Assembly (NCBI GenBank): GCA_044868005.1
Contig: JBIOVX010000230.1
Location: forward strand, 1-64,000
DNA length: 64,000 nt
DNA from: DATARR01 sp044868005
GTDB taxonomy: Bacteria > Acidobacteriota > Thermoanaerobaculia > Multivoradales > UBA5704
Direction: 5' to 3'
The notes beneath the pieces are model-generated. The model had not been told where the DNA came from, ran no database searches, and was given only the letters and a program-made list of their open reading frames with translations. The position numbers were made by a program, and so were the translations under genes. Positions 49,314 through 57,519 of this stretch are shown one piece after another. Position 1 is the stretch's first letter; each line of letters begins with the position of its first letter.

Positions 49314-50324
49314 TCAGCGGTAGCCGAGGCGCTGCTTGACCTCCGCCGTGGCCTCGTCGTTGCCCTCGACGCTGAGCTTCCCGCGGTCCGCCCCGCGTCC
49401 CGGCGGATAGAAGCTGTCCCGGTACATCGGATAGCACTCGCTGCGCAGGTGGCCGAGGTTCTGATGGCCGCGGCGGACGGCCCGCTCGTGGCGGAGGGCG
49501 CCGACGTCGACCGGCGCCACCACGATCTTCTCTCCGGGTCCAGGATCCGCCTGAGCGAGGATGCGCCCGTCGAAATCCACGATCATGCTGCCGCCGGGCC
49601 ACGAGAAAGGCGGGTAGTGCGCCAGGCTGGCCGCCTGGTTCGCGGCCACGACGTAGGCCACGTTCTCGATCGCCCGGCAGCGGTTGACGACGGTCCACCA
49701 ATCCATCGGCGCCGTGGCCCCCCAGGGATCCATGTAGGCCGAGACGCGGATCAGCACCTCGGCGCCGTTGGCGGTCAACTGCCGCAGGGCTTCGGGAAAG
49801 AGCCAGTCGTAGCAGATCGCCACGCCGAGGTTGCCGATGGGCGTGCTCGCCACCGGGAACATCTCCTCCGCGTAATCCGGCAGGTCGTGCGGGCTGGCGT
49901 GGACTTCCCAGGGAATCCAGGGGTTCACCTTGCGATACTTGGTGAGGATCCCCTCGGGTCCGATCAGGCAGGTGGCGTTGAAGACCACCCCGGGATACTT
50001 GTCGTCGCGCTCGAGGAAGGTGCCGGTCTGGACGTAGATGCCGTACTCCTTCGCCTTCGCCGCGTAGCGCTCGGTGTGCTCGTTGGGGATGGGGATGGCC
50101 AGCTTCTCCAGCAGCTCGCGCGCCGTGGGATAGACCGGCGCCGCGTGCGCGAACTCGGGGAAGACCACCAGCTTCACCGGCAGGAACGGCGCGTAGCCCT
50201 CCACGGCGTTCGCGATCATCGCCAGCATGCGGTCCGTGTGGGGTTTGATGCCGGCCCGGTCCGCCGGGTTGGGGAAATCCACCTGGCAGGCGGCCGCGGC
50301 GTAGCGGAGCTTTTCCTCGCTCAA
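49314..50324 (-). CDS. carbon-nitrogen hydrolase (nitrilase superfamily)
   Basis: A 336-residue cytoplasmic enzyme from TTG 50324, with AAAGGAG well placed seven bases before it; the ATGs further upstream give an unrelated extension. Catalytic triad: Glu in LVVFPEFAHA, Lys in KYRKVNPW, Cys in VAICYDWLFPE. The second acid in NRCRAIENVAYVVAANQA is typical of aliphatic amidases and beta-ureidopropionase-like members. Substrate cannot be told. Convergent with the CRTAC1 gene (10 bp between stops) and divergent from the SnoaL-like gene. Confidence 0.9.
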   Translation of the reverse strand: MSEEKLRYAAAACQVDFPNPADRAGIKPHTDRMLAMIANAVEGYAPFLPVKLVVFPEFAHAAPVYPTARELLEKLAIPIPNEHTERYAAKAKEYGIYVQTGTFLERDDKYPGVVFNATCLIGPEGILTKYRKVNPWIPWEVHASPHDLPDYAEEMFPVASTPIGNLGVAICYDWLFPEALRQLTANGAEVLIRVSAYMDPWGATAPMDWWTVVNRCRAIENVAYVVAANQAASLAHYPPFSWPGGSMIVDFDGRILAQADPGPGEKIVVAPVDVGALRHERAVRRGHQNLGHLRSECYPMYRDSFYPPGRGADRGKLSVEGNDEATAEVKQRLGYR

Positions 50325-50413
50325 TCCCGATCTCCTTTCAAAGGCCTTCCGTTGCGGCATATAAGTGTAGACTTGTGCGAGCGCTGTTGCTGGAACCCCC
50401 GGCGGAGAGACAC

Positions 50414-50923
50414 ATGGCGCAACGCGAGGAGACGGAGCCCGGCCCTGCGGCATCTCTGCCGGCCAACAAGGAGACCGCCCGGGCTTTCCGCGAGGACCTC
50501 TGGAACTCGGGCGACCTGGCGCTGGCCGACCGCCTCATCGCTCCCGAGTGCCTGCTGCACGCCGTCATTCCTTTCCCCATCGACTTCGCCCGCGGTCCCG
50601 ACGCCGTCCGCCACCTGGTGTTCTTCTACCAGATGGCCTTCAGCGAGATCCGCATCACCGCCGAGCAGATCGTCGCCGAGGGCGACACCGTCGGCGTGCG
50701 CTGGACCGCCCGCGGACGCCATACCGGACACCTCCTCGGCCTGCCGCCCACCGGCCGCGAGACCGTCACCACCGGCATCGACATGCTGCGCATCGCCGAC
50801 GGCAGGATCGTGGAGGGTTGGATCGACTGGGATGTCTTGAGCCTCCTCACGCAGCTCCTCGATCTGGGCGCCAAGCCCGAGGAGGGATTCCTCTCCCTCT
50901 TCGAGCGGCTCCGCCAAGCTTGA
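50414..50923 (+). CDS. SnoaL-like (NTF2-fold) protein
   Basis: A 169-residue protein from ATG 50414 (GGAGAG upstream); a GTG at 50375 would add 13 residues. Ester-cyclase-type SnoaL pattern: FREDLWNSGDLALADRLIAP, FARGPDAVRHLVFFYQMAFS, EGDTVGVRWTARGRHTGHLL, GRIVEGWIDWDVLSLLTQL. The buried Asp/His pocket of the fold is plausible. SnoaL members include polyketide cyclases and many housekeeping proteins. Position before the halogenase-like and carotenoid-oxygenase genes suggests a tailoring step. Confidence 0.85.
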   Translation: MAQREETEPGPAASLPANKETARAFREDLWNSGDLALADRLIAPECLLHAVIPFPIDFARGPDAVRHLVFFYQMAFSEIRITAEQIVAEGDTVGVRWTARGRHTGHLLGLPPTGRETVTTGIDMLRIADGRIVEGWIDWDVLSLLTQLLDLGAKPEEGFLSLFERLRQA

Positions 50924-51104
50924 CCCCGGATCGGACGCCGCGACGAGTATGAATCATGTGGGACGGCCCTGCGTGGCCGCCCTCCCCGGGACGTCTGAGA
51001 TCCCGCTAGAATGGACTGGCGCCGACCGATGAAACGCTGGAAGCGCGATCCGCGCCTAAGAGGAGCGCACGCCTCCTGAAGGCGGGGAAAGGGGAGATTC
51101 GGAG

Positions 51105-52892
51105 ATGGAAGGCAAGGATTTTCGCGAAGTGGACGTGCTCGTCGTCGGCGCCGGTCTCGCGGGCCTCTGTCTCGCCCGCCAGCTCCTGCTCGAGCGGCCG
51201 GAGTTCCGCGTCCTGCAGCTCGACCGCCTGCCCGAGATCCCCTCGCCCAAGCAGAAGGTGGGGGAGGCCACGGTGCAGGTGAGCGGCTACTACTACTCGC
51301 GGGTGATCGAGATGGAGGAGCACCTGCTGCAGGAGCACTACCTCAAGTACAACCTCCGCTTCTATTGGAAGACGGAGCGCGGCGGCGCCGTGTGGGAGGA
51401 CCTCAGCCAGTCCTACATCCGCAAGATCTCGAACATCGCCACCTACCAGCTCGACCGCAACAAGTTCGAGGCCGCGGTGCTGGAGAAGAACCGCGAGAAT
51501 CCCAACTACGAGCTGATCCACCCGATGGCGGACCTGCAGGTGGACCTCGCCGAGGACGGCGGCCCGCACGGCTTCCGCTTCAAGGCCGACGGCCGCGAGA
51601 CCGCCGGCCGCGCCCGCTGGGTGGTGGACGCCTCCGGCCGCGGCCGCTTCCTGGTCAAGAAGCAGGAGCTCAACCGGCCGAGCCCCATCAAGCACGGCTC
51701 CTCGTTCTTCTGGGTCGAGGGGCTCCTCGATCCCGAGAAGTGCACCGCTCTCGACCGCCGGTCCATCCGCGTGCGGCCCGAACGGGGGACCCTGGGTCAT
51801 TTCCCCACCTTCCTCGCCACCAATCACTACTGCGGCCAGGGCTACTGGTTCTGGGAGATCCCCCTCCACGGCAAGACGAGCCTGGGGCTGGTCTTCGACA
51901 CCGCCGACGTCCCGTTCGAGGACGTCCATTCGGTTGAGAAGGTCGTCGACTGGATCTGCCGCGAGTATCCCCTCTTCGCCCGCGATTTGCCCAAGCGCAA
52001 GATTCTCCACCACTCGGGCCTCAAGAGCTTCGCCCTCGACAACGGCCAGACGATCTCGCCCGCCCACTGGGCCATGTGCGGCGAGGCCTGTCGCTTCACC
52101 GACCCCCTCTACAGCCCGGGCGGCGACCTCATCTCCACCTACAACACCCTGATCACCGACTGCATCCTGACGGAAAACCAGGGGGAGCTGGAGGCCAAGA
52201 TCCGCCGCTACGAGCCGCTGGCGCGGGCCATCTACGAGGCCTACGTGCCCAGCTTCGCGGTGAGCTACCAGACCCTCGGCGACCAGGAGGCCTTCTCGCT
52301 GCGCTACGTCTGGGAATTGACCGTCTACTTCGCCTACTACGTCTTCCCCTTCATCAACGACCTGCACATCAATCAGGCGTTCCTGCCCGCCTTCCTCCGC
52401 CGCTTCGGCCAACTGGGACCGATCAACCAGGGCATGCACCGCCTGCTGCAGGCCTTCTACTTGTGGAAGAAGGAGAACGTGGTCATCCCCGCTCCCGAGC
52501 CGGTCTTCTTCGAGTTCATGGAGATCGAAGCCCTGGCGCTCGCCGAGCTGACGTTCTACAAGGTCGGGGTCGGCCTCGACGAGGCCCGCGCGGTGCTCGA
52601 CGATCAGCTCGAGAACCTCCGCGATCTGGCCCGCTGGACGGCGGCCCACATCACCTCCGTCGTCCTCGACGACGAGCGGGCCCTCGGCAACGCCGCGTTC
52701 ATCCGCGGCATCGACATCAACAACCTCCAATTCGATCCCGACGCCATGGCGGCGCGCCTCGCCGCCGCCTGCCGCGAGACCTCCGAGACCTACACCTGGC
52801 GGTTCAAGGTGCCGTGCATGAAGCGGTTCCGCACCCGCCGTCTCGCGCAGGAGAAGGAGATGCCGCTCGCCGTCGGCGCGGCGGGGGGCTGA
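51105..52892 (+). CDS. flavin-dependent halogenase-like oxidoreductase
   Basis: A 595-residue flavoprotein. FAD motif DVLVVGAGLAGLCLARQLLL; KVGEATVQVSGYYYSR corresponds to the GEAT box of tryptophan/PCP halogenases; HYLKYNLRFYWK offers a Lys in the place of the catalytic lysine of PrnA-type enzymes; and YWFWEIPLHG is the WxWxIP motif, which blocks monooxygenase activity and marks the halogenase group. C-terminal residues about 330-560 are helical. No flavin reductase is adjacent. The closely following carotenoid oxygenase suggests a pathway acting on a polyene or aromatic. Could instead be a non-halogenating relative such as an alkylhalidase- or geranylgeranyl-reductase-type enzyme. Confidence 0.78.
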   Translation: MEGKDFREVDVLVVGAGLAGLCLARQLLLERPEFRVLQLDRLPEIPSPKQKVGEATVQVSGYYYSRVIEMEEHLLQEHYLKYNLRFYWKTERGGAVWEDLSQSYIRKISNIATYQLDRNKFEAAVLEKNRENPNYELIHPMADLQVDLAEDGGPHGFRFKADGRETAGRARWVVDASGRGRFLVKKQELNRPSPIKHGSSFFWVEGLLDPEKCTALDRRSIRVRPERGTLGHFPTFLATNHYCGQGYWFWEIPLHGKTSLGLVFDTADVPFEDVHSVEKVVDWICREYPLFARDLPKRKILHHSGLKSFALDNGQTISPAHWAMCGEACRFTDPLYSPGGDLISTYNTLITDCILTENQGELEAKIRRYEPLARAIYEAYVPSFAVSYQTLGDQEAFSLRYVWELTVYFAYYVFPFINDLHINQAFLPAFLRRFGQLGPINQGMHRLLQAFYLWKKENVVIPAPEPVFFEFMEIEALALAELTFYKVGVGLDEARAVLDDQLENLRDLARWTAAHITSVVLDDERALGNAAFIRGIDINNLQFDPDAMAARLAAACRETSETYTWRFKVPCMKRFRTRRLAQEKEMPLAVGAAGG

Positions 52893-52894
52893 GG

Positions 52895-54343
52895 ATGAAG
52901 GACGCCGCCGCTCCAGCCGTCGAAGCCCCGGTGGCGGACCATGCTCCGGGGCTGGAGCGGGCGTTCTCCTTCGTCCCCGAGGAGCGTCTGGCCGAGCCGC
53001 TGCCGGTCGCGGGGGAGATCCCCTCGTTCCTGCGCGGCACGTATTACCTGAACGGTCCGGCCCGCTTCGTCCGCGGCGACCTGCGCTACCGCCACTGGCT
53101 GGACGGCGACGGCATGGTCTGCGCCCTGCGCTTCGGCGACGGCGGCGCTCACCTCACGGCCCGCTTCGTGCGCAGCGCCAAGCTCGCCGCCGAGGAGGCG
53201 GCCGGCCAGGCGCTCTACCGCGCCTTCGGCACCGCCTTCCCGGGCGATCGATTGGTGCGCGGCATCGCGCTCGAATCGCCGGTCAACGTCAGCGTCTACC
53301 CGCATGGCGGCACCCTGCTGGCCTTCGGCGAGCAGGGCATCCCCTGGGAGCTCGACCCGGACACCCTCGAGACCCGGGGCCTCTACAACTTCGGCGGCGC
53401 CCTCAACCCGCTCAGCCCCTTCTCCGCGCACCCGAAGATTGATCCGGTCAGCGGAGAGCTGTGCAACTTCGGCATCTCCTTCTCGGCCACCCAGCCGAAC
53501 CTCAACCTCTACCGCTTCGCCGCGGACGACGGCCTCGTCTATCGCAAGAGGATCGCGCTGGAAGAGCCGCGCTCCCTCCACGACTTCTGCTTCGCCGGCA
53601 AGCACGTGGCCTTCTATCTCGCCCCCTACCGGCTCGACATGGCGGCCCTGGCCCAGGAGGGGAAGACCCTGATGGAGTCCCTGCGCTGGGAGCCGGAGAA
53701 GGGAAGCCGGCTGCTCGTCGTGCGGCGGGAGGACGGCGAGCCTGTGGCCTCCGTGCCGGTGGGGAACCGCTACGTGCTGCATGGCATCAACGCCTACGAG
53801 GAAGGCGACCGGCTGATCGTGGACGTCCTGGAGCTCGACCGCCCCGTCTACGATCAGTACGACGTGCCTAACCTCTTCCCCGACGTCGCGCCGGGCCGGC
53901 CTGCCCGCCTCGTGGTGGACCTCGTGGCCGGCGCTCTCGTGGACCGCGTCGAGATCGCCTACGACAAGGCGCCGGACTTCCCGGCGATCGATCCCGACCT
54001 CGCCGGCCGGCCCTACGAGCATTTCTGGATGCTGGGGATCTCGAAGACCGGCCTTCTGGGCCGCAAGTTCTTCGACGAGGTCGTCCACTGCTCCTGGTCG
54101 CGCCCGGACCGCGCCGAGACCTGGACGGCGCCCCCCGGCTGCTACCTGGGCGGCGAGCCCGCCTTCGCGCCGGATCCCTCAGGCGAGGGAGGCGCGGTGA
54201 TCTGCCAGCAGCTCGACGTGGAGACGGGGGAGATGACGTTCCTCGTCTTCGACGCCTTCGACGTAGCGCGCGGGCCCGTGGCGAAGCTCGCTCTCTCTTC
54301 GCCTCTTCATCTTGGATTCCACGCCTTTTTCCAGCCGGCCTGA
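52895..54343 (+). CDS. carotenoid oxygenase family dioxygenase (RPE65/CCD)
   Basis: A 482-residue iron(II) enzyme from ATG 52895, two bases after the halogenase-like stop. Four iron-binding histidines are seen: SAHPKIDP, RSLHDFCF, VLHGINAYEE and LGFHAFFQP at the end. The beta-propeller pattern NGPARFVRG, WLDGDGMVCALRF and PVNVSVYPHGG is also typical. The enzyme would cleave a polyene or styrene-type double bond. A piece of a second copy of its 3' end lies at 57389-57512. Confidence 0.92.
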   Translation: MKDAAAPAVEAPVADHAPGLERAFSFVPEERLAEPLPVAGEIPSFLRGTYYLNGPARFVRGDLRYRHWLDGDGMVCALRFGDGGAHLTARFVRSAKLAAEEAAGQALYRAFGTAFPGDRLVRGIALESPVNVSVYPHGGTLLAFGEQGIPWELDPDTLETRGLYNFGGALNPLSPFSAHPKIDPVSGELCNFGISFSATQPNLNLYRFAADDGLVYRKRIALEEPRSLHDFCFAGKHVAFYLAPYRLDMAALAQEGKTLMESLRWEPEKGSRLLVVRREDGEPVASVPVGNRYVLHGINAYEEGDRLIVDVLELDRPVYDQYDVPNLFPDVAPGRPARLVVDLVAGALVDRVEIAYDKAPDFPAIDPDLAGRPYEHFWMLGISKTGLLGRKFFDEVVHCSWSRPDRAETWTAPPGCYLGGEPAFAPDPSGEGGAVICQQLDVETGEMTFLVFDAFDVARGPVAKLALSSPLHLGFHAFFQPA

Positions 54344-54355
54344 CGCTAGATCAGT

Positions 54356-54634
54356 ATGAAGACCCTAAACCTCAAAGAGGCGAAGATCGATCTGGCGGAA
54401 GCCGTCGAATTGGCGCGAGAGGAGCCAATCCTGCTCGTGACTCCTACTGGTCAAGAGTTCCTTCTTGCCGAGGCGGACGATTTCGAGAGGGAGGTGGAGC
54501 TCCTTCGCAACAGTGTGGACTTTCAGCGGTTTCTAGATGAGCGATCGCGTTCGCTACGTCGTATTTCGCTGGAAGAGTTCGAAGCGGAGACCGACGACGA
54601 GATAGCGAAGCAAAAAAAGACCGCTACCAGGTGA
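54356..54634 (+). CDS. antitoxin-like small protein (Phd/YefM-like)
   Basis: A 92-residue protein directly after the carotenoid oxygenase gene. MKTLNLKEAKIDLAEAVELA, then EEPILLVTPTGQEFLLAEAD follows the Phd/YefM beta-alpha-beta opening, and FQRFLDERSRSLRRISLEEF is a helical toxin-binding tail of the type seen in such antitoxins. No toxin gene follows on this strand: the next frame runs convergently. Likely an orphan antitoxin. Confidence 0.6.
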   Translation: MKTLNLKEAKIDLAEAVELAREEPILLVTPTGQEFLLAEADDFEREVELLRNSVDFQRFLDERSRSLRRISLEEFEAETDDEIAKQKKTATR

Positions 54635-54862
54635 GCGCGGCGCCGGGTCGCGGTCAGCCAGAACCTCATCGCTGAGGCTCAGGCCGCCGAGAGAGAGCCG
54701 GGTCAAGGGCGGCTTCTTCCAGGCCGGCATCGCCGCCTTGACCGGAACGATGTCCGCGACCGGCCGGCCGTTGCAGTATACGCGGACGATCTCGCCCTCC
54801 TCGACAGCATCGAAAAAGGTCTTGGCGTGGTTCCTCAGGTCGGTGAAAGTGGTTTCACGCAT
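54554..54862 (-). CDS. Phd/YefM-type antitoxin with altered C terminus
   Basis: A 102-residue protein: MRETTFTDLRNHAKTFFDAV, EEGEIVRVYCNGRPVADIVP is the classic Phd/YefM DNA-binding half. PPLTRLSLGGLSLSDEVLAD is the expected toxin-binding helix, after which the sequence becomes unrelated (GLFLLRYLVVGLRFELF). The last 81 bp overlap the convergent antitoxin-like gene. A PIN toxin normally follows but is missing, so this is another orphan, its end replaced by a recombination event. Confidence 0.66.
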   Translation of the reverse strand: MRETTFTDLRNHAKTFFDAVEEGEIVRVYCNGRPVADIVPVKAAMPAWKKPPLTRLSLGGLSLSDEVLADRDPAPRSPGSGLFLLRYLVVGLRFELFQRNTT

Positions 54863-54988
54863 GCCACCATTCTCTCAGACCCCGGGCCGTGTCCATCGAT
54901 TTGTACATCGTCGTAGTATTTCTCGAGGTTCCGCCGAGAATGTCACTGAATGCCAGGTCTGCAGCTCCTCCGTTGCTCGAATCATAGC

Positions 54989-55999
54989 CTAACAGCCGGC
55001 AGCGGTTGAGAGCGCTTCGAGAAGGGGAGCAACCTGCGCGAACAGCCGGCGCTCCTGTTCCTCTGGTTCCTCCGCTCCCGACAGCACCGTGTAAAGCGAC
55101 ACGATAACGTCCACAAACGAACGATCCTCCTGAAGTCTCCCCCTTGTAATGTCCGGGCGGCATGGCAGCTCCGCTGCAGCCCGTCCAAGTATACCGAACA
55201 CCCTTTCGGTCTGCGTCTCTGTCGTGTGACAACGAAATCTAAGAAGACTTCCCATCTGGGAAAGGGGTGAGATGTAAACCTGCCAATAGAGATTTGTGGG
55301 CTCCTTCGGCCGTAGATAGAGCTCACAGCGGCGGCCTGGGTTCATCTCCCAATTCCGGCTCGCCAGCACCTGCGTGCTATGCCACAGTTTGCCGAAGTTT
55401 CGCTGATTCTCCTTGACTTCTTCCGTATCGTCAGGAGAAAGCGGACCGACGTGCGGTACGGCCGGCATGAAGCCGAGACGGCGAAAACCATCGAAGAGCC
55501 ACTGGGTGAGGATGTGCTCGCCACGACTGAGGGAGTCGTACAGATCGCGCCAAAGGAAGTGCGGTTGTGAGGCTGGCCGGATGTAGCGTGGATGCTGAAG
55601 GATGTCCTGCGAAAGCGTTACGAGATGCGACCGAAAGTATGCGACCCCGTCGATGTCCAGCTTCAGGTAGCGCTCGAGCTGTCCCGTCTCTTCGCCGCTG
55701 TCTGATTCACGCAGCGTTTCGGGTGCTTCCAGCTTGTGCTCGCAGGCGACTCGACGGCCATCGTCGAGGGTCAAAAGGAGGTCTGGTCGGCAGCCTTGCT
55801 CGGCAAAAGGAGCCTGAGTCTCTATGCGAGTAATCCGACGCGCCACTCCTGCGGCTGCGAAAGAGGGTAATACCCGGCTCTGATAGGCTTCCCAGAAAGC
55901 CGCATCATGCTCAAGAGCGCTAGCGAGGAAATACGTGAGGTGGTCCTCACGAAGCTGAGTCAGGCCGCGTGTCTGCCAAAACAGGTTGCTATCAACCAT
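54989..55999 (-). CDS. predicted PD-(D/E)XK nuclease
   Basis: A 336-residue soluble protein. Core motif CRPDLLLTLDDGRRVACEHK gives the PD...ExK active site (Asp then Glu-His-Lys). N-terminal NLFWQTRGLTQLREDHLTYF resembles PDDEXK-superfamily proteins of defence islands. The C-terminal half (about 170-330) is a mixed domain with WHSTQVLASRNWEMNPGRRC and a helical end. Slightly lower GC than neighbours. Location among antitoxin and TumE/TumA genes supports an anti-phage or mobile-element role; this is inference. Confidence 0.66.
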   Translation of the reverse strand: MVDSNLFWQTRGLTQLREDHLTYFLASALEHDAAFWEAYQSRVLPSFAAAGVARRITRIETQAPFAEQGCRPDLLLTLDDGRRVACEHKLEAPETLRESDSGEETGQLERYLKLDIDGVAYFRSHLVTLSQDILQHPRYIRPASQPHFLWRDLYDSLSRGEHILTQWLFDGFRRLGFMPAVPHVGPLSPDDTEEVKENQRNFGKLWHSTQVLASRNWEMNPGRRCELYLRPKEPTNLYWQVYISPLSQMGSLLRFRCHTTETQTERVFGILGRAAAELPCRPDITRGRLQEDRSFVDVIVSLYTVLSGAEEPEEQERRLFAQVAPLLEALSTAAGC

Positions 56000-56183
56000 G
56001 CGTACCCCTCTTCGTCGGAGTGGCCCGTTCTCAGCAGCTTAGCCTTTACGAGCTTGCCCTGGCAATCCCATAAAACCTCAAGGCCGCGACCAGCGCGCGC
56101 TCGATCCAGGCCTAATCTGCGGCTCGGGCGATGAAGATGGGAGGCCATCCTCGCGGCGGACTCCCCCCGGAGCATCGACCCAA

Positions 56184-56205
56184 GTGTTGTAATTCTTGAC
56201 AACAC
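56184..56205. promoter_or_regulatory. 7-bp inverted repeat operator before tumE
   Basis: GTGTTGT-8-ACAACAC, perfect, overlapping the TTGACA -35 box. The best candidate for autorepression by the TumA antitoxin. Confidence 0.58.
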
Positions 56206-56224
56206 ATGCGTCCGCTGGCATCAT
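56196..56224 (+). promoter_or_regulatory. promoter of tumE-tumA
   Basis: TTGACA (56196-56201), 17-bp spacer, CATCAT (56219-56224), matching consensus at six and four positions. Transcription would start at about 56231, next to GTG 56232, so the messenger may be leaderless. Confidence 0.5.
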
Positions 56225-56231
56225 AGCCAAC

Positions 56232-56528
56232 GTGAAGGCGCTTGCACTCGTGAGGAGGCGAATCATCTTCTCCGAGAGCGCATTCGCCGAGTTGGTGCTC
56301 TGGCAAGTTCCTAAGCCGTTGGCAGGCTCGACCCATGAGCTCAAATACCGGCTTGCGTACGTGGTTGACGGGGTCTGCAGGGTGCGCTACGACAACGAGG
56401 CAGGCAAGGGCGATCACAGGCATTTTAACGGGAAGGAAAGCATCTACGCTTTCAAGACTCCAGACGAGCTCATGGACGACTTCCAACGCGACATTGAAAG
56501 GTGGAACCGTGAAAATCGTGACTCTTGA
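56232..56528 (+). CDS. tumE: TumE-type toxin (DUF6516)
   Basis: A 98-residue protein from GTG 56232. LWQVPKPLAGSTHELKYRLA, then YDNEAGKGDHRHFNG is the family signature (WqvP.pv.GS.H..KY.l....  YDNe.GKGDHrH). FKTPDELMDDFQRDIERW closes the fold. An upstream TTG (56196) lies inside the promoter and is unlikely. Known role: TumE is a toxin neutralised by TumA; the His-rich GKGDHRH site is the presumed active part. Overlaps tumA by 20 bp. Confidence 0.82.
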   Translation: MKALALVRRRIIFSESAFAELVLWQVPKPLAGSTHELKYRLAYVVDGVCRVRYDNEAGKGDHRHFNGKESIYAFKTPDELMDDFQRDIERWNRENRDS

Positions 56529-56856
56529 CGTCCGTGCTCCGAACGATTCGATGAGTGATTTCGTGCGTGTGTGGAAAACCGGCGAGCTGGAGAAATCGGC
56601 GCGCATCAGCTTTGCCACGCCGGAGCTTCTCTGGAAGGTGCTCAACGCTAAACGCTGGGAGCTGCTCAAAGTCCTGTGCGGCGCAGGTCCGGTCTCCATC
56701 CGCGAGGCGGCACGGCGCGTGGGTCGCGACGTAAAAGGTGTGCACAGTGACGTCACTGCCCTCTTGAATGCCGGCGTGCTCGACCGTAGCGAAGACGGGC
56801 GGATTCTCTTCCCCTTCGAAGCCGTGAAGGTGGAATTTTTGCTTCAGGCTGCATAG
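56509..56856 (+). CDS. tumA: TumA-type HTH antitoxin
   Basis: A 115-residue protein from GTG 56509, inside the tumE end. An N-terminal extended region (MKIVTLDVRAPNDSMSDFVR) leads to a winged HTH at about 45-105: SIREAARRVGRDVKGVHSDV, ALLNAGVLDRSEDGRILFPF. Overlap, order (toxin first) and HTH type match the TumE/TumA pairs. It probably binds the inverted repeat upstream of tumE. Confidence 0.8.
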   Translation: MKIVTLDVRAPNDSMSDFVRVWKTGELEKSARISFATPELLWKVLNAKRWELLKVLCGAGPVSIREAARRVGRDVKGVHSDVTALLNAGVLDRSEDGRILFPFEAVKVEFLLQAA

Positions 56857-56879
56857 CGCCGGCGAACCGCGCGCCTCCG

Positions 56880-57290
56880 ACCCGAGGCGCGACGCCGTAG
56901 GGTTGCGATGCGACGCCTTGGGGCTGCAACACGGCGCCGCGGGGTCGCGGCACGGCATATCAGCATAGAAATACCGCGCCGCAGCCTCGCGGTGCGACGC
57001 CGCAGGGCTGCAGTGGGCATATCAGAGTGGAAACACCGCGCCGCAGGGTTGCGGCACGGCATATCAGCATGGAGATACCGCGCCGCAGCCTCGCGGTGCC
57101 ACGCCGCAGGGTTGCGGTACGGCATTGCAGCCTGGAGGCACCGCGCCGCAGCCTCCCGGCACGACGCCGCAGGGCTGCGGCATGGCATATCAGCTCGGAG
57201 GCACGGCGCCGCAGGGTCGCGGCGAGGCATATCAGAGTGGAGACGCCGCGCCGGAGGCACGGCGCCGCAGGATCGCGGCGAGGCATGGAC
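56880..57290. repeat. array of imperfect 21-bp hairpin units
   Basis: About 19-20 tandem units of 20-21 bp. Three kinds alternate: CCGCGCCGCAGCCTCGCGGTG, CGACGCCGCAGGGCTGCAGT and GGCATATCAGAGTGGAAACA-like. Most carry a small stem CCGCA...TGCGG. Since 21 is a multiple of three the frames stay open on both strands, but the resulting Arg/Ala-rich peptides have no ribosome sites, so I do not call a gene. It lies between tumA and the carotenoid-oxygenase remnant. Confidence 0.78.
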
Positions 57291-57315
57291 AAACTCCGCG
57301 ATCACAACCCTAGTT

Positions 57316-57356
57316 GCTTCCTCGGAGCAAGGCTTCGACCTCGGCGCCGATGACCC
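57316..57356 (-). pseudogene. 41-bp copy of the acyltransferase 3' coding end
   Basis: CTTCCTCGGAGCAAGGC and TCGACCTCGGCGCCGATGAC match 61102-61142 with two mismatches. On the minus strand both encode RVIGAEV(E/D)ALLRG. Only this piece is present. Confidence 0.65.
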
Positions 57357-57388
57357 GGGCTCGAAAGGTGCAGGCGAAAAACCCCAGG

Positions 57389-57512
57389 CTGCCTGGTCCG
57401 CGTCGAGACCTGGCAGGCGCCGCCCGGCTGCTACTTGGGGGGCGAGCCCGCTTTCACGCCGGACCCTTCGGGGGACGGTAAGGCGGTGATCTGCCAGCAG
57501 TTCGACGACGAG
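57389..57512 (+). pseudogene. fragment of a second carotenoid oxygenase gene
   Basis: The frame reads VETWQAPPGCYLGGEPAFTP, then DPSGDGKAVICQQFDDE, against AETWTAPPGCYLGGEPAFAP and EGGAVICQQLDVE in the intact gene (54113-54225), about 80% identical at DNA level. The upstream part and the C-terminal His region are absent. It ends directly at the stop of the protease gene. Confidence 0.78.
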
Positions 57513-57519
57513 CGCCCCC

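Noticed and set aside
56880..57290. CRISPR array
   Set aside because: Units are contiguous 20-21 bp repeats without unique spacers and no cas genes are present.
56908..57489. A 193-codon Arg/Ala-rich plus-strand protein from the repeat array
   Set aside because: The frame stays open only because the repeat unit is a multiple of three; no ribosome site and the opposite strand is equally open.
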